Shown here piece after piece: positions 36,445-45,614 of a stretch of DNA of 64,000 nucleotides. The notes beneath the pieces were generated by a model. That model was not told the DNA's origin, made no database searches, and saw nothing but the letters and a program-made list of their open reading frames with translations. The stretch spans positions 124,001 to 188,000 of the forward strand of contig NZ_CP041030.1 of NCBI RefSeq assembly GCF_012224145.1. The letters are read 5' to 3'. Source of the stretch: Francisella sp. LA112445 (GTDB taxonomy: Bacteria; Pseudomonadota; Gammaproteobacteria; Francisellales; Francisellaceae). Numbering within the stretch: position 1 is the stretch's first letter; the number at the start of each line of letters is the position of its first letter. A program made the translations under genes and the position numbers.

Positions 36445-38106
36445 TTAATCCGTTAAAACTATATTTTCATCTTTGATATCTAACTCTAAACTAACCTTTA
36501 TTAATTCCACGCTTTTATCACTATGGATTTTCTGTACAGCGTTTTCACGTTTTATTTCTGCAGGAGATTTATTTGGACTATTTGATACATGAGAGGGTAA
36601 GTTTTTAATATCAAGCCTAAAGCTAGGATTATCCAGAAATTCACAAATAGCAGACTGTAACTTTGCGATACTTTGTGGATCAAGTTCTAGAATTTTTTTC
36701 GCATCATCATTTAGTTGGATTTCATAAATGTTTCCGTCATTCTTAATCAGATGGCTATTGAATGCGAGAGTTTTTGTGAAGCCTTTAAGCTTTATTTTAT
36801 TAAGAGTGTTAAACCAGTGTTTATCAAGTTCGCTATGTTGTTTTTGTACTTGCTCTTTATCTTTATTTTGTATTGGAGTGCTTGTCTCATTATTTTTAAC
36901 TGGACTGGAGGCTGTAGTAGGCTTACTGTACTCCTTTTGAAGATTGGAGAGATCTTTATTTTTTGGTTTAGATATATTACTTGTATTAGATTGAGGAGTG
37001 ATATTAGAATTATTATTTAAGCTTTTTTTTTTGAAAGCTATAAGTCTAAGAATAGCCATTGCTAATCCAGTTTCAAAGCTTGGTGCTAAAGAAAGGTCTC
37101 TTTTTGCTGCAATAGTCAGTTGATAGAGTAGATGGGCTTGCTCAATATCTATTTTTTCTAAAATATCGTTTATCAAATCTACACTAATCTGATTTGTAGA
37201 ATCTAGGCTTTGAGTTATTCCATATAGACAGCAACTAAACCAAACCTCAGCTATTCGATCAAGCACAGCTTCAGCCTTATCTTCAGATAGAGTTAGATTT
37301 TTAACCGCGGGCAATATCTTATCCGGAGTATCATTTATAATAGCATTTATTAGTGTATAAATTTCTTCACTATCTACTATACCTAGCATTTGTTTGATCT
37401 GTGATTGTTCAAGTTTTCCGCCACAAAAGCTAATTGCTTGATCAAGTAAACTTAATGCATCTCTAAGGCTTCCTTTGGCGTGATATGCTATATAATCAAG
37501 AGATTGTTCATCAGACTCAATATTCTCCTTAGATAGCACCATCTTTAATTGATCTTTGATATCTGCTTGAGATATATGCTTTAGATGTAACTGTATACAT
37601 CTAGAGAGTATTGTTACAGGTATCTTATGATAGTCTGTAGTAGCTAAGATAAATTTGACATACTCAGGTGGCTCTTCAAGAGTCTTTAGCAAGGCATTAA
37701 AGCTCTGTTTAGACAGCATATGAACTTCATCTATTAGATAAACTTTATAGCGACCTTGAGAGGGCATATATTGGATGTTATCAAGAATTTCTTTTGTCTC
37801 TTCGACACCTGTGCGTGATGCAGCATCAATCTCTATTAGATCAATAAAATTATTGTTATTTATAGCAACACAGTTTTCACATTCGTTACATGGTTCTGCA
37901 GTTACACCAGTTTTACAGTTTAGGCATTTTGCTAGTAGTCTTCCTAGAGTTGTCTTACCAACCCCTCGCGTACCAGTAAAAAGATAAGCGTGATGGACTT
38001 TCTGAGCTTCTAATGCATGCACTAAACTATTTAGGGCATGTTGTTGACCCGCAACTTCTGCAAATGATTGTGGTCTGTATTTACGAGCTAATGCTTGATA
38101 TGACAT
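36445..38106 (-). CDS. dnaX: DNA polymerase III subunit tau (and probably gamma)
   Basis: A 553-residue clamp-loader ATPase. Walker A is GTRGVGKTTLG, a four-Cys zinc module lies in LNCKTGVTAEPCNECENC, Walker B is DEVHML, and domains II/III follow up to about residue 360. The remaining ~190 residues are a low-complexity Asn/Ser/Lys linker plus a tau C-terminal region. Codons 359-361 are in an A10 run, and slippage by one base either way ends translation within a few codons, so a gamma form of about 362-364 residues is likely. Confidence 0.96.
   Translation of the reverse strand: MSYQALARKYRPQSFAEVAGQQHALNSLVHALEAQKVHHAYLFTGTRGVGKTTLGRLLAKCLNCKTGVTAEPCNECENCVAINNNNFIDLIEIDAASRTGVEETKEILDNIQYMPSQGRYKVYLIDEVHMLSKQSFNALLKTLEEPPEYVKFILATTDYHKIPVTILSRCIQLHLKHISQADIKDQLKMVLSKENIESDEQSLDYIAYHAKGSLRDALSLLDQAISFCGGKLEQSQIKQMLGIVDSEEIYTLINAIINDTPDKILPAVKNLTLSEDKAEAVLDRIAEVWFSCCLYGITQSLDSTNQISVDLINDILEKIDIEQAHLLYQLTIAAKRDLSLAPSFETGLAMAILRLIAFKKKSLNNNSNITPQSNTSNISKPKNKDLSNLQKEYSKPTTASSPVKNNETSTPIQNKDKEQVQKQHSELDKHWFNTLNKIKLKGFTKTLAFNSHLIKNDGNIYEIQLNDDAKKILELDPQSIAKLQSAICEFLDNPSFRLDIKNLPSHVSNSPNKSPAEIKRENAVQKIHSDKSVELIKVSLELDIKDENIVLTD
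37023..37032 (-). promoter_or_regulatory. A10 slippery tract in dnaX (gamma/tau switch)
   Basis: On the coding strand the 0 frame reads TTC-AAA-AAA-AAA-AGC. A -1 event (or 11 As in mRNA) gives K-K-K-K-L-K-stop, about 364 residues. A +1 event (or 9 As) gives K-K-K-A-stop, 362 residues. This coincides with the expected end of clamp-loader domain III. Confidence 0.7.
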
Positions 38107-38182
38107 TTACAAATTTTTTATTTAAAAATCTTATATTAAATGATAGCAGAGTTAAGCTAAAAGAATAAGAGAGTTATAGTTT

Positions 38183-38620
38183 TTATTCTGGTGTAAAAAT
38201 TGAACCACACTTATTGCACATCCATGAATTTAGCCAATGGTTATATAAACTAGGAAAAACTTCACTATTGTATTTAAAGCTTCTATAGCCTAGATATCCA
38301 CCGCCAGCAACTAGTGCGATGCCTATAATAGCACTAATGAAATCAAAATGATTAATAGTATTCATATATGTCCAAAAGGCGCCGATAATAATAAGAATAA
38401 TAGAGGCTTTGAAGCTCTTTTTAGCTGGAGGAGCTGCTTTTTGAGCAGCTGTTGACATAGATGTCCCTTTAGTTTTCGTTTTAGCACCAAAAAGCCCGCC
38501 TATAGGGTTTGTTAAGCTTGTTCCCGTAGTTCGGCTACTTGTATTGATATGTGAAGTTCCATCATGAAAAATCACTTCTAGTCTTTGTGTATTTTCTGAA
38601 TTACAGCTTGCACAGTTCAT
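38183..38620 (-). CDS. Zinc-ribbon membrane protein behind a poly-G promoter
   Basis: A 145-residue protein with Cys pairs at both ends: CASC at residues 3-6 and CNKCG near the C-terminus, which can come together as a zinc ribbon. Between them is a Ser/Thr/Ala/Lys-rich segment and two hydrophobic helices (about 70-88 and 92-112). A good AAGGAG precedes the ATG. I do not recognise a named family. The upstream G10 tract between promoter elements suggests on/off variation of expression. Confidence 0.8.
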   Translation of the reverse strand: MNCASCNSENTQRLEVIFHDGTSHINTSSRTTGTSLTNPIGGLFGAKTKTKGTSMSTAAQKAAPPAKKSFKASIILIIIGAFWTYMNTINHFDFISAIIGIALVAGGGYLGYRSFKYNSEVFPSLYNHWLNSWMCNKCGSIFTPE

Positions 38621-38663
38621 CTATTTACTCCTTGTTGTAAAACTCTTGACATATTTCCAAATT

Positions 38664-38695
38664 AATATACCCCCCCCCCTATCTATGCAAGTCAA
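38664..38695 (-). promoter_or_regulatory. Promoter with G10 tract in the -35/-10 spacer
   Basis: Read on the minus strand: -35 candidates TTGACT (38695-38690) or TTGCAT (38690-38685), then a run of ten G (38679-38670), then TATATT as -10 (38669-38664). The spacer is 20 nt from TTGACT or 15 nt from TTGCAT. Gain or loss of 2-3 G would give the optimal 17. The ATG of the zinc-ribbon gene lies about 44 nt downstream. Confidence 0.65.
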
Positions 38696-38786
38696 GATAA
38701 AATTGAATTAATCTAAATTGATTGTGATTTTTTGCACAAAAATATAAAATCTATAAACAAAATTTAACTAACATAAAAATTATCAA

Positions 38787-39876
38787 ATGGAATCTATAAA
38801 TTATAGAGTTTTATTGAAAAATCTAACGGCCCGTATTGAATCTCTACGGGACTATCTTTGACTATGATGTTAAAAAAGAAAAATTAACAGAAGTTCTTAT
38901 GGAGCTAGAAGATGGCTCTATTTGGGATAATCCTGAGTATGCACAAAACTTAGGTAGACAAAAGGTCGAACTTGAAAATGTAGTACATAACTGTGAGCAT
39001 ATTTCAGAAACATTGGAAACTTTAACAGAGCTTTTAGAGCTTGCTGGAGAAGATGAGTCACTTATGCAAGAAATTGCTAAAGATACTCAAGGTGTAACTG
39101 CTGAAATAGAAAAGCTTGAGTTTCGTCGCATGTTTTCAGGGGAGATGGATGCAAATAATGCGTATCTTGATATTCAATCAGGCTCAGGTGGTACAGAGGC
39201 TCAAGATTGGGCTGAAATGCTAATGCGTATGTATATGCGTTGGGCAGATAGTCATGGCTTTAAAGTAACGGTTGATGATGTATCAGATGGGGATGTTGCA
39301 GGTATTAAAGGCTGTACTTTAAAAATCGAAGGTGAGTATGCTTATGGCTGGTTAAGGACAGAAACAGGTATTCATAGACTAGTTAGAAAGTCACCATTTG
39401 ACTCAAATAGTAAACGCCATACATCTTTTGCATCAGTTTTTATATCGCCAGAAGTTGATGATAATATTGATATAGAGGTTAACCCTGCTGATTTAAGAGT
39501 TGATACTTATAGAGCCTCAGGAGCTGGTGGGCAACACGTTAATAAAACTGATTCAGCGGTAAGGATAACGCATATTCCAACAAATATAGTTGTACAAAGT
39601 CAAAGTGATAGGTCTCAGCATAAGAATAGAGATAGTGCTATGAAGCAGCTTAAATCTAAGCTATATGAGATGGAATTGCAAAAGCGTAATGCTGAAAAAA
39701 ATGCTCTTGAAGATTCAAAATCTGATATTGGTTGGGGAAGTCAAATTCGCTCATATGTTCTTGATCAATCACGTATTAAGGATTTGCGTACAGGAGTTGA
39801 AAATACCAATACTCAGGCGGTACTTGATGGTGATTTAGATAAGTTTATTGAGGCAAGCCTAAAAAGAGGGTTATAA
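38787..39876 (+). CDS. prfB: Peptide chain release factor 2 (programmed +1 frameshift)
   Basis: The first frame starts at ATG 38787 and encodes 24 residues ending LRDYL before TGA at 38859. The main frame continues after a +1 shift as DYDVKKEK, giving about 362 residues, near E. coli RF2 (365). The SPF tripeptide for UGA/UAA recognition is in [10 protein letters not shown], and the catalytic GGQ is in [16 protein letters not shown]2 thus controls its own synthesis through slow UGA decoding. The break is a normal feature of the family, not a mutation. Confidence 0.96.
38844..38862 (+). promoter_or_regulatory. prfB frameshift site
   Basis: CTA-CGG-GAC-TAT-CTT-TGA-C contains the canonical CTT-TGA-C slip. 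The internal Shine-Dalgarno, AGGGGG in E. coli at this position, is reduced here to CGGGAC, so stimulation may be weaker or differently balanced. Confidence 0.93.
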
Positions 39877-39887
39877 AAAGACATTAT

Positions 39888-39914
39888 GTCATCCTACGGC
39901 TTGACCGTAGGATC
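39888..39914 (+). repeat. Palindromic repeat, left of the GIY-YIG gene
   Basis: Stem ATCCTACGG (39891-39899), loop CTTGA, stem CCGTAGGAT (39905-39913), preceded by GTC. It is GC-rich compared with its surroundings and lies 15 bp before the GIY-YIG start. It is the inverted partner of the repeat at 40220-40247. Confidence 0.85.
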
Positions 39915-39928
39915 TGTAAGGGTTAAAA

Positions 39929-40213
39929 ATGTATTATACATATATAATGACTAATAAACTTTATGGTACATTATATATTGGTGTTACATCAAACCTTGTT
40001 AAGAGAGTTTTTGAACATAAAAATGGTCTTGTAGATGGGTTTACTAAGAAATATTCTATAAAATATTTAGTTTACTTTGAATCATTTGAAGATGTTCGAG
40101 CAGCAATACATAGAGAGAAAAGATTAAAAGCTTGGCTAAGAAAGTGGAAAATTGATTTAATCAATTCTGTAAATCCACACTGGCATGACTTATATGAAGA
40201 AATTATAAGATAG
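39929..40213 (+). CDS. GIY-YIG nuclease family protein (UPF0213-like)
   Basis: A 94-residue single-domain GIY-YIG protein: YYTYIMTN and GTLYIGVTSN carry the two signature halves, Arg lies in LVKRVFEHKNG, and Glu occurs in HREKRLKAWLRKWK. The family includes YhbQ-type proteins and homing-endonuclease cores and can cut DNA. No extra DNA-binding domain is present. The gene is exactly enclosed by two inverse palindromic repeats, unlike any neighbour, and looks like a compact transferable unit. AAGGGTT precedes the ATG. Confidence 0.92.
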   Translation: MYYTYIMTNKLYGTLYIGVTSNLVKRVFEHKNGLVDGFTKKYSIKYLVYFESFEDVRAAIHREKRLKAWLRKWKIDLINSVNPHWHDLYEEIIR

Positions 40214-40219
40214 CAATAT

Positions 40220-40247
40220 GGATTCTACGGTCAAGCCGTAGAATGAC
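40220..40247 (-). repeat. Palindromic repeat, right of the GIY-YIG gene
   Basis: Stem ATTCTACGG (40222-40230), loop TCAAG, stem CCGTAGAAT (40236-40244), then GAC. Reverse-complemented, it matches the left repeat except for a C-to-T and a G-to-A at paired stem positions, so the hairpin is kept. It starts 6 bp after the GIY-YIG stop. Confidence 0.85.
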
Positions 40248-40282
40248 AGCTATTTTTATTAGTTTAAACAAAAGGTATAAAA

Positions 40283-41965
40283 ATGAGCAGTAAATTAAAA
40301 GATTTAATAAAAACGTCGATAAAAGAATACTTAGATGCTAATGAAATAACAGTTAAAGATGCTGTTAGAGGAAAAATAAGAGAACAAATTAGTGACTCTC
40401 TTGGAGAGGTTAGTGAAATAAATGAGCAGATCAAAGAAAAGGTATCTAATCTTGTGAAAAAGCATATCACAGATATGCAAGAAAGCTCACAAATGGCTTT
40501 AAGAAAAGAAAAGCTACAAACACTTGCAGAGCAAAACAATGGTATTAGCCATCCAAATAGTTTTAGAAGAAATATTGTTGCTGCAGATTTACAAGCAAAA
40601 TATTCGGACAAATCGAAGCAGGAGCTAGAAGAATTAGAGCCAAAAGAGCTTTATAAAGTGACTGGTAGGGCTGTTTTAAGAAGAGTAATGGGTAAAGCCT
40701 CTTTTATTACTCTACAAGATTTCTCAGGTAGAATACAAATTTATTTAAAGAAAAGTGATCTTCCAGAGGGTCAATATAATACTTTTAAAAACCTATGTGA
40801 TCTAGGTGATATAGTTGGTGTTTCTGGAACGATGTTCAAAACAAATACTGGTGAGCTATCTATTCATGCAGATCATTTCGAAATTCTAACGAAAGCAATT
40901 CGACCTCTTCCTGATAAATTCCATGGTTTATCAGATCAAGAAACTAGATATCGTCAAAGGTATGTTGATTTAATTACAAATGAAAAAGCTAGAGAAGTAT
41001 TTAAAGTTCGTTCAAAAGTGGTGAGTTTTATTCGTAACTATTTTGATAGCATGAGCTTTATGGAAGTAGAGACTCCAATGATGCATGTTTTACAAGGCGG
41101 TGCAGCGGCTAAGCCATTTAAGACTCATCATAATGCTTTAGATATGCCTTTATATTTACGTATTGCTCCGGAGCTTTATTTAAAAAGATTAGTTGTTGGT
41201 GGTTTTGAGCGTGTTTATGAGATAAATCGTAACTTTAGAAACGAAGGTGTATCATCTCGCCATAATCCAGAATTTACAATGCTTGAATTTTATATGGCAT
41301 ACTCTGATTATAATGACCTTATGGATTTAACAGAAGATATGCTTTCTAAGCTTGTACAAGAAGTTACAGGAACTCAAGAACTTGAGTATGGTGAGTATAA
41401 AATCAACTTCGGTGGTAAGTATGAGCGCATCTCAATGGTTGATTCAATTGTTAAATATAACGATGATATCTCAAAACAAGATCTAGCAGATTTTGAGTCA
41501 GCTAAGAAAATTGCCGATAGATTAAATATTAAGGTTGAAGCTTTCCATGAACTTGGACACTTAATAAATGAAATATTTGAAGAGACTGTAGAGCATAAAC
41601 TTATTCAGCCAACATTTATTACAGACTATCCAGCAGTAGTTTCACCATTAGCACGTAGACAAGATGGTAATCCAGAGTTTACAGATAGATTTGAGTTCTT
41701 TATAGGTGCACGTGAGATTGCTAATGGTTTCTCTGAGTTAAATGATGCACAAGATCAAGCTGAAAGATTTAGAAAGCAAGTTGAAGCAGCAGCATCTGGC
41801 GATGATGAAGCTATGCCGTATGATAAAGATTATATTAGAGCTCTTGAGTATGGTATGCCGCCAACAGCTGGTCAAGGTATAGGTATTGATAGACTTGTAA
41901 TGTATCTTACAAACTCTCAATCTATTAGAGATGTAATACTATTCCCTCATATGAAGCCTGAGTAA
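40283..41965 (+). CDS. lysS: Lysyl-tRNA synthetase, class II
   Basis: A class II synthetase with an OB-fold domain (about residues 110-215), motif 1 ([20 protein letters not shown]), motif 2 ([20 protein letters not shown]) and motif 3 ([20 protein letters not shown]). At 560 residues it is about 55 longer than E. coli LysRS because of a charged helical N-terminus (residues 1-70). The ATG at 40283 has AAAGGT upstream. A later ATG at residue 65 would give a normal-sized enzyme. Confidence 0.96.
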   Translation: MSSKLKDLIKTSIKEYLDANEITVKDAVRGKIREQISDSLGEVSEINEQIKEKVSNLVKKHITDMQESSQMALRKEKLQTLAEQNNGISHPNSFRRNIVAADLQAKYSDKSKQELEELEPKELYKVTGRAVLRRVMGKASFITLQDFSGRIQIYLKKSDLPEGQYNTFKNLCDLGDIVGVSGTMFKTNTGELSIHADHFEILTKAIRPLPDKFHGLSDQETRYRQRYVDLITNEKAREVFKVRSKVVSFIRNYFDSMSFMEVETPMMHVLQGGAAAKPFKTHHNALDMPLYLRIAPELYLKRLVVGGFERVYEINRNFRNEGVSSRHNPEFTMLEFYMAYSDYNDLMDLTEDMLSKLVQEVTGTQELEYGEYKINFGGKYERISMVDSIVKYNDDISKQDLADFESAKKIADRLNIKVEAFHELGHLINEIFEETVEHKLIQPTFITDYPAVVSPLARRQDGNPEFTDRFEFFIGAREIANGFSELNDAQDQAERFRKQVEAAASGDDEAMPYDKDYIRALEYGMPPTAGQGIGIDRLVMYLTNSQSIRDVILFPHMKPE

Positions 41966-42054
41966 TTCGAGTGCTAGAAAGCGCCTTGAATCATAACCTA
42001 TATACGATAATATTAGAAATTAAAGGCAGTCGAATAGGTTGGTTGGAGTAATAG

Positions 42055-42441
42055 GTGCTTAAAAATATTCTTAAATCCTTATTTGAAAATATATACAATC
42101 CTAAAATAGATCTAGAACAATATATTGCTACATTTGTTAGCAAAGACTACATACAAGTAGTTGATGGTCATAAGATTAACTATATTGACTTTATTGAGCA
42201 TATCAAAAAACAGCGTGAGATTCTTGAGAGCATTTCTTTTAATTTTATCTGCCTTGTAGAAGAGGGTGATACTGTTGCATCTTTACATCGAGTTTATGCT
42301 AAGAAAGGAAATAAACAGGAAGTTATTGCTGAAGTCCATGCTTTTTTTAAATTCAAAGATAAAATGTTAATCTCATGTGATGAGCGTACAAGAATTATTC
42401 AAGGCTCTGATGAGGATAAAGATCTAGGCCGGAGGAAATAA
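42055..42441 (+). CDS. NTF2/SnoaL-like protein
   Basis: A 128-residue protein with an N-terminal helical part and a curved-sheet pattern typical of NTF2-like folds (FVSKDYIQVVDGHKINYIDFIEH, later strands VIAEVHAFFKFKDK and CDERTRII). The GTG start at 42055 has TTGGAG upstream. No catalytic residues can be assigned. It follows lysS by 89 bp; function unknown. Confidence 0.75.
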   Translation: MLKNILKSLFENIYNPKIDLEQYIATFVSKDYIQVVDGHKINYIDFIEHIKKQREILESISFNFICLVEEGDTVASLHRVYAKKGNKQEVIAEVHAFFKFKDKMLISCDERTRIIQGSDEDKDLGRRK

Positions 42442-42476
42442 GTTATATCCTTATCTTTTTGACTGTATTTTTTGAT

Positions 42477-43019
42477 TTAGTGATCATCATCGTAGCTAGC
42501 TTTATGAGACTTACCTTCAATGTATGAAGTAAACGCAATTAGTAATGCTGAAACTACAAAAACTATATGAATTGCTGCAGACCACGCTAAATCTCTATCT
42601 GATGTTTGAGATACTTCTAAGAATTTTTTAAGTAATGATATTGATGAAATCCCTATAATAGAACCAGCAATTTTTAGCTTTACAGCATTTGGAGAGAGTT
42701 TCTTTATCCAAACAGGTTGACCACCACCTTTTTTATCAAGGTTCATTTTACTGACAAAATTCTCATATCCACTGATTACTACTATTACAACAAGGTTAGC
42801 CACTAGTACTACATCACAGAGAGTTAGTGCAAGTATAATCAATTGATCTTCATTAAAGCTTTTAAACGAAGTAAATAGATGATACAGCTCATGATATATT
42901 TCATAGATAAAACCAAATAGAACTAGTGATAAAAGTAGGTATATTGGGGCTTGAATCCAACGAATACCAAAGATGAACATTTCAACTATTGATAATAGTT
43001 TGTTTACATATTTACTCAT
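42477..43019 (-). CDS. UPF0114 family membrane protein (YqhA-like)
   Basis: A 180-residue protein with four hydrophobic segments, aligning by eye with E. coli YqhA: FGIRWIQAPIYLLLSLVLFG at the start, the DVVLVANLVVIVVISGYENFVS block, the KIAGSIIGISSISLLKKFLE block and a final helix. The family has no known function. Convergent with the NTF2-like gene (35 bp between stops). Confidence 0.9.
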   Translation of the reverse strand: MSKYVNKLLSIVEMFIFGIRWIQAPIYLLLSLVLFGFIYEIYHELYHLFTSFKSFNEDQLIILALTLCDVVLVANLVVIVVISGYENFVSKMNLDKKGGGQPVWIKKLSPNAVKLKIAGSIIGISSISLLKKFLEVSQTSDRDLAWSAAIHIVFVVSALLIAFTSYIEGKSHKASYDDDH

Positions 43020-43111
43020 TTAGTTAGCCTTTGCTGTTAAAGTTTCTAAGTACCAAAGATATCTGAAAATTAAATTAAAAGCAATAATGACTATTTTAAA
43101 ATAAGAGAAAA

Positions 43112-43984
43112 TTAATTTGGATAAGCACTAGTTAATATCGGGTATGTAAAAAAGATAAATTGTCCAACATTAACTAAATAATGACAGATAATACTAACTT
43201 CAATTCTCTTAGTTTTGATATATGCCAGACCATAAATAATACTTGCAATAAAAGCAAGTACTGCAAAGGATATACCAGCAAAAATAATGTGTATTGAAGC
43301 AAAAATTAGAGATGTAATTAAAACACTTACTATTGAATTAGTATATTTTTGAATTTTTGTTTGAACAAACCCACGCCAAAGTATTTCTTCTGGAATACAG
43401 GTAAATAATAAGTTCACGAAAATAAAAATTAATGTGTAGTTAGTTACTTTAAAATCATATTTTATAAAGCTAAATATATAGCTTATAGGTAATAAGATCA
43501 GTATTGCTACTAGACCATATAAGCAACCTAACTTAATAGTCGATAGTATTTCATTTGAGCTATTTAAGAGCTTAATCTTTGGCGAAAATACTATTAGAAT
43601 AAGATACGTAAGTATTAAGGAATTGTAGTTTAAGTATAGCGTAAAAGGAATTGCATCTAGGGAAATGTGAGCATTTTTTATGATACATATGTTATTAAAG
43701 CCAGGTAAAATATGCATATAGTTAAAAAGAAGAAATAATGCAGTTATAACAAATATAGGAATAGCTATTATCTTTTTACTCTTCTGTTTAGAACTTAGGT
43801 AAATTAGTATCGCTGATAGCGTGACTATTAAAATACCAATAAAGTTAATTATCCCACTTATAAAAGCTAATGCTAACGAGATAAAAAATAAAATATTTCC
43901 AGTTTTATTATATCTTTTGAACCATTGGCTAAGTAGAGAAAGTAATATTAATATATAAGTTAAATATATAATAAAAAAACTCAT
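43112..43984 (-). CDS. CPBP-family intramembrane protease
   Basis: A 290-residue protein with about eight transmembrane helices and the Abi/CAAX-protease motifs: PEEILWRGF (EExxxR), FASIHIIF (first His) and CHYLVNVGQF (second His). Such glutamic intramembrane proteases are often linked to bacteriocin immunity or membrane-protein cleavage. The ATG follows the glutaminase stop with no spacing, so the two are translated from one message. Confidence 0.9.
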   Translation of the reverse strand: MSFFIIYLTYILILLSLLSQWFKRYNKTGNILFFISLALAFISGIINFIGILIVTLSAILIYLSSKQKSKKIIAIPIFVITALFLLFNYMHILPGFNNICIIKNAHISLDAIPFTLYLNYNSLILTYLILIVFSPKIKLLNSSNEILSTIKLGCLYGLVAILILLPISYIFSFIKYDFKVTNYTLIFIFVNLLFTCIPEEILWRGFVQTKIQKYTNSIVSVLITSLIFASIHIIFAGISFAVLAFIASIIYGLAYIKTKRIEVSIICHYLVNVGQFIFFTYPILTSAYPN

Positions 43985-45517
43985 TTATTCAGAAGCTATG
44001 TTTTTGAGAAATTCAACTATTTCGATATTATCATTAGCTTTAGCATCATCGATAGGTTTTCTATTGCGTTTATCTTTAGCGTTAATATCAGCGCCTTTAT
44101 TTATAAGATATTTGACAACATCTAAGTGTCCCTCTGTAGCTGCTAAATGTAGAGCTGTTCTATTATCATAGTCGCCTTTATTAATATCAGCACCTAAAAG
44201 AATGACTCTTTTGATTTCTGATATATCTCCAGTGCTAGCTGCCCAAATTAGCTCAAATGTTAGGTTAGACTTTGCAGCCATACGGTTTTCTATCGGATTA
44301 ATTTTATTGCTACAATCGATGTGATCATAATTATGGAAACTAAACTTATCCACTAGCCTTTTACTAAACTCAACTCCTCTTGCTGAGTTATGATTAGAGT
44401 CTAAACGAGGAGAAAATAGGGCAAAACCACCAACATTTGGTATAGCAATAACTAAAGCTCCAGAAACCCCTGATTTTGCAGGTAATCCAACTGAGAAAGC
44501 ATATTCTCCAGAGAAGTCATACATACCACATGAATACATCATTGATAAACAGTTACGTACAGTGGTTGGGGAGAAAACTTTTTTGTTAGTTAATGGGCAA
44601 ATACCCCCGTTTGCAATTGAGGCCATTATTTTTGCCATTTTCTTCGCGTTTACCTGTATAGAGCATGTTTGAAAGTAGAAGTCTAAAGCTGTATGGATAT
44701 TTGCTCCCTCAGGAAAAGCTCCAACCTCTTTCATATAGTGTGCTAAAGCATAGTTTCTATCAGCAGTTTCTTTTTCAGAGTGATATGTTGCATTATCAAA
44801 TCCAGTTGGTTCACCACCAGCGAGGTCTTTCCAAACTTGAGTGATATACTCAAATCTATTAGCAAGATTCCATTCAGGCTTTATTAGTGAACAAGTCATG
44901 ATAGCACCCGAATTAATCATAGGATTATGAGGCAGATTATATTTGTTTAGTGCTATAGCATTAAAAGTGATACCACTAGGCTCTCTACCAACATGTTTAT
45001 GAACTTTTTCTTCGCCATTTAACTCTGTAGCTATACAATATGTTATCGCTTTTGCAGTTGACTGTACACAATAAGGCTGGAGATAATCGCCTATAGTAAT
45101 CATTTGACCATCAACACTACAAAAAGCCACTGCAAAAAGATCTGGATCGACCCTTGCTAGCTGGGGAATGTAATTAGCATTTTGGCCAGATTCATTTTTC
45201 TTAGTTTCATTAAATATTTCAATAATTTCTTTTTTAAAGTCTTTAAAATCAGGAATTATAAAGCCCTTATTAATTGATTTTTCAATAAGGCTAATACTAT
45301 CAGAGCTAAAGTCTAAGAAAGTTTCAAAATCAATTTTATCAACACGTGAAAAGCTATCTAGCTTTGTTATAAGCTTTCGTATTCGTGGATCGTCTGTAAG
45401 AATGCCAGACTCATCTAAAGCATCTAAAATAACGTTTTTAGTAATAAATCCATCTTTATCACAAATAACATTAAAAATATTTTTGCAATAGTCTTCAATA
45501 GTTGAGTAACTTGTCAT
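43985..45517 (-). CDS. glsA: Glutaminase with EF-hand-like and ankyrin domains
   Basis: A 510-residue glutaminase converting glutamine to glutamate and ammonia. The N-terminal ~100 residues resemble the EF-hand-like helical domain of animal GLS (CDKDGFITKNVILDALDESG). The catalytic beta-lactamase-like core has the SxxK motif in QSTAKAIT. The C-terminus has ankyrin repeats (NRTALHLAATEGHLDVVKYLINKG). This is the layout of human GLS/GLS2 rather than E. coli glutaminases (about 310 residues). GAGAGGG precedes the start. glnA lies upstream on the same strand. Confidence 0.93.
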   Translation of the reverse strand: MTSYSTIEDYCKNIFNVICDKDGFITKNVILDALDESGILTDDPRIRKLITKLDSFSRVDKIDFETFLDFSSDSISLIEKSINKGFIIPDFKDFKKEIIEIFNETKKNESGQNANYIPQLARVDPDLFAVAFCSVDGQMITIGDYLQPYCVQSTAKAITYCIATELNGEEKVHKHVGREPSGITFNAIALNKYNLPHNPMINSGAIMTCSLIKPEWNLANRFEYITQVWKDLAGGEPTGFDNATYHSEKETADRNYALAHYMKEVGAFPEGANIHTALDFYFQTCSIQVNAKKMAKIMASIANGGICPLTNKKVFSPTTVRNCLSMMYSCGMYDFSGEYAFSVGLPAKSGVSGALVIAIPNVGGFALFSPRLDSNHNSARGVEFSKRLVDKFSFHNYDHIDCSNKINPIENRMAAKSNLTFELIWAASTGDISEIKRVILLGADINKGDYDNRTALHLAATEGHLDVVKYLINKGADINAKDKRNRKPIDDAKANDNIEIVEFLKNIASE

Positions 45518-45614
45518 TTTTAGACCCTCTCAATTTATAGTAAGATTTTAAAGAATAATAATTGTGTGTATTCTACAGAAAAAAATGGTGTAGATAAGTG
45601 TTTTATAATAAATA

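Noticed and set aside
38787-38861. prfB read as a frameshifted pseudogene because of the in-frame TGA
   Set aside because: CTT-TGA-C is the canonical programmed +1 site of RF2 and the frames join into a full-length protein.
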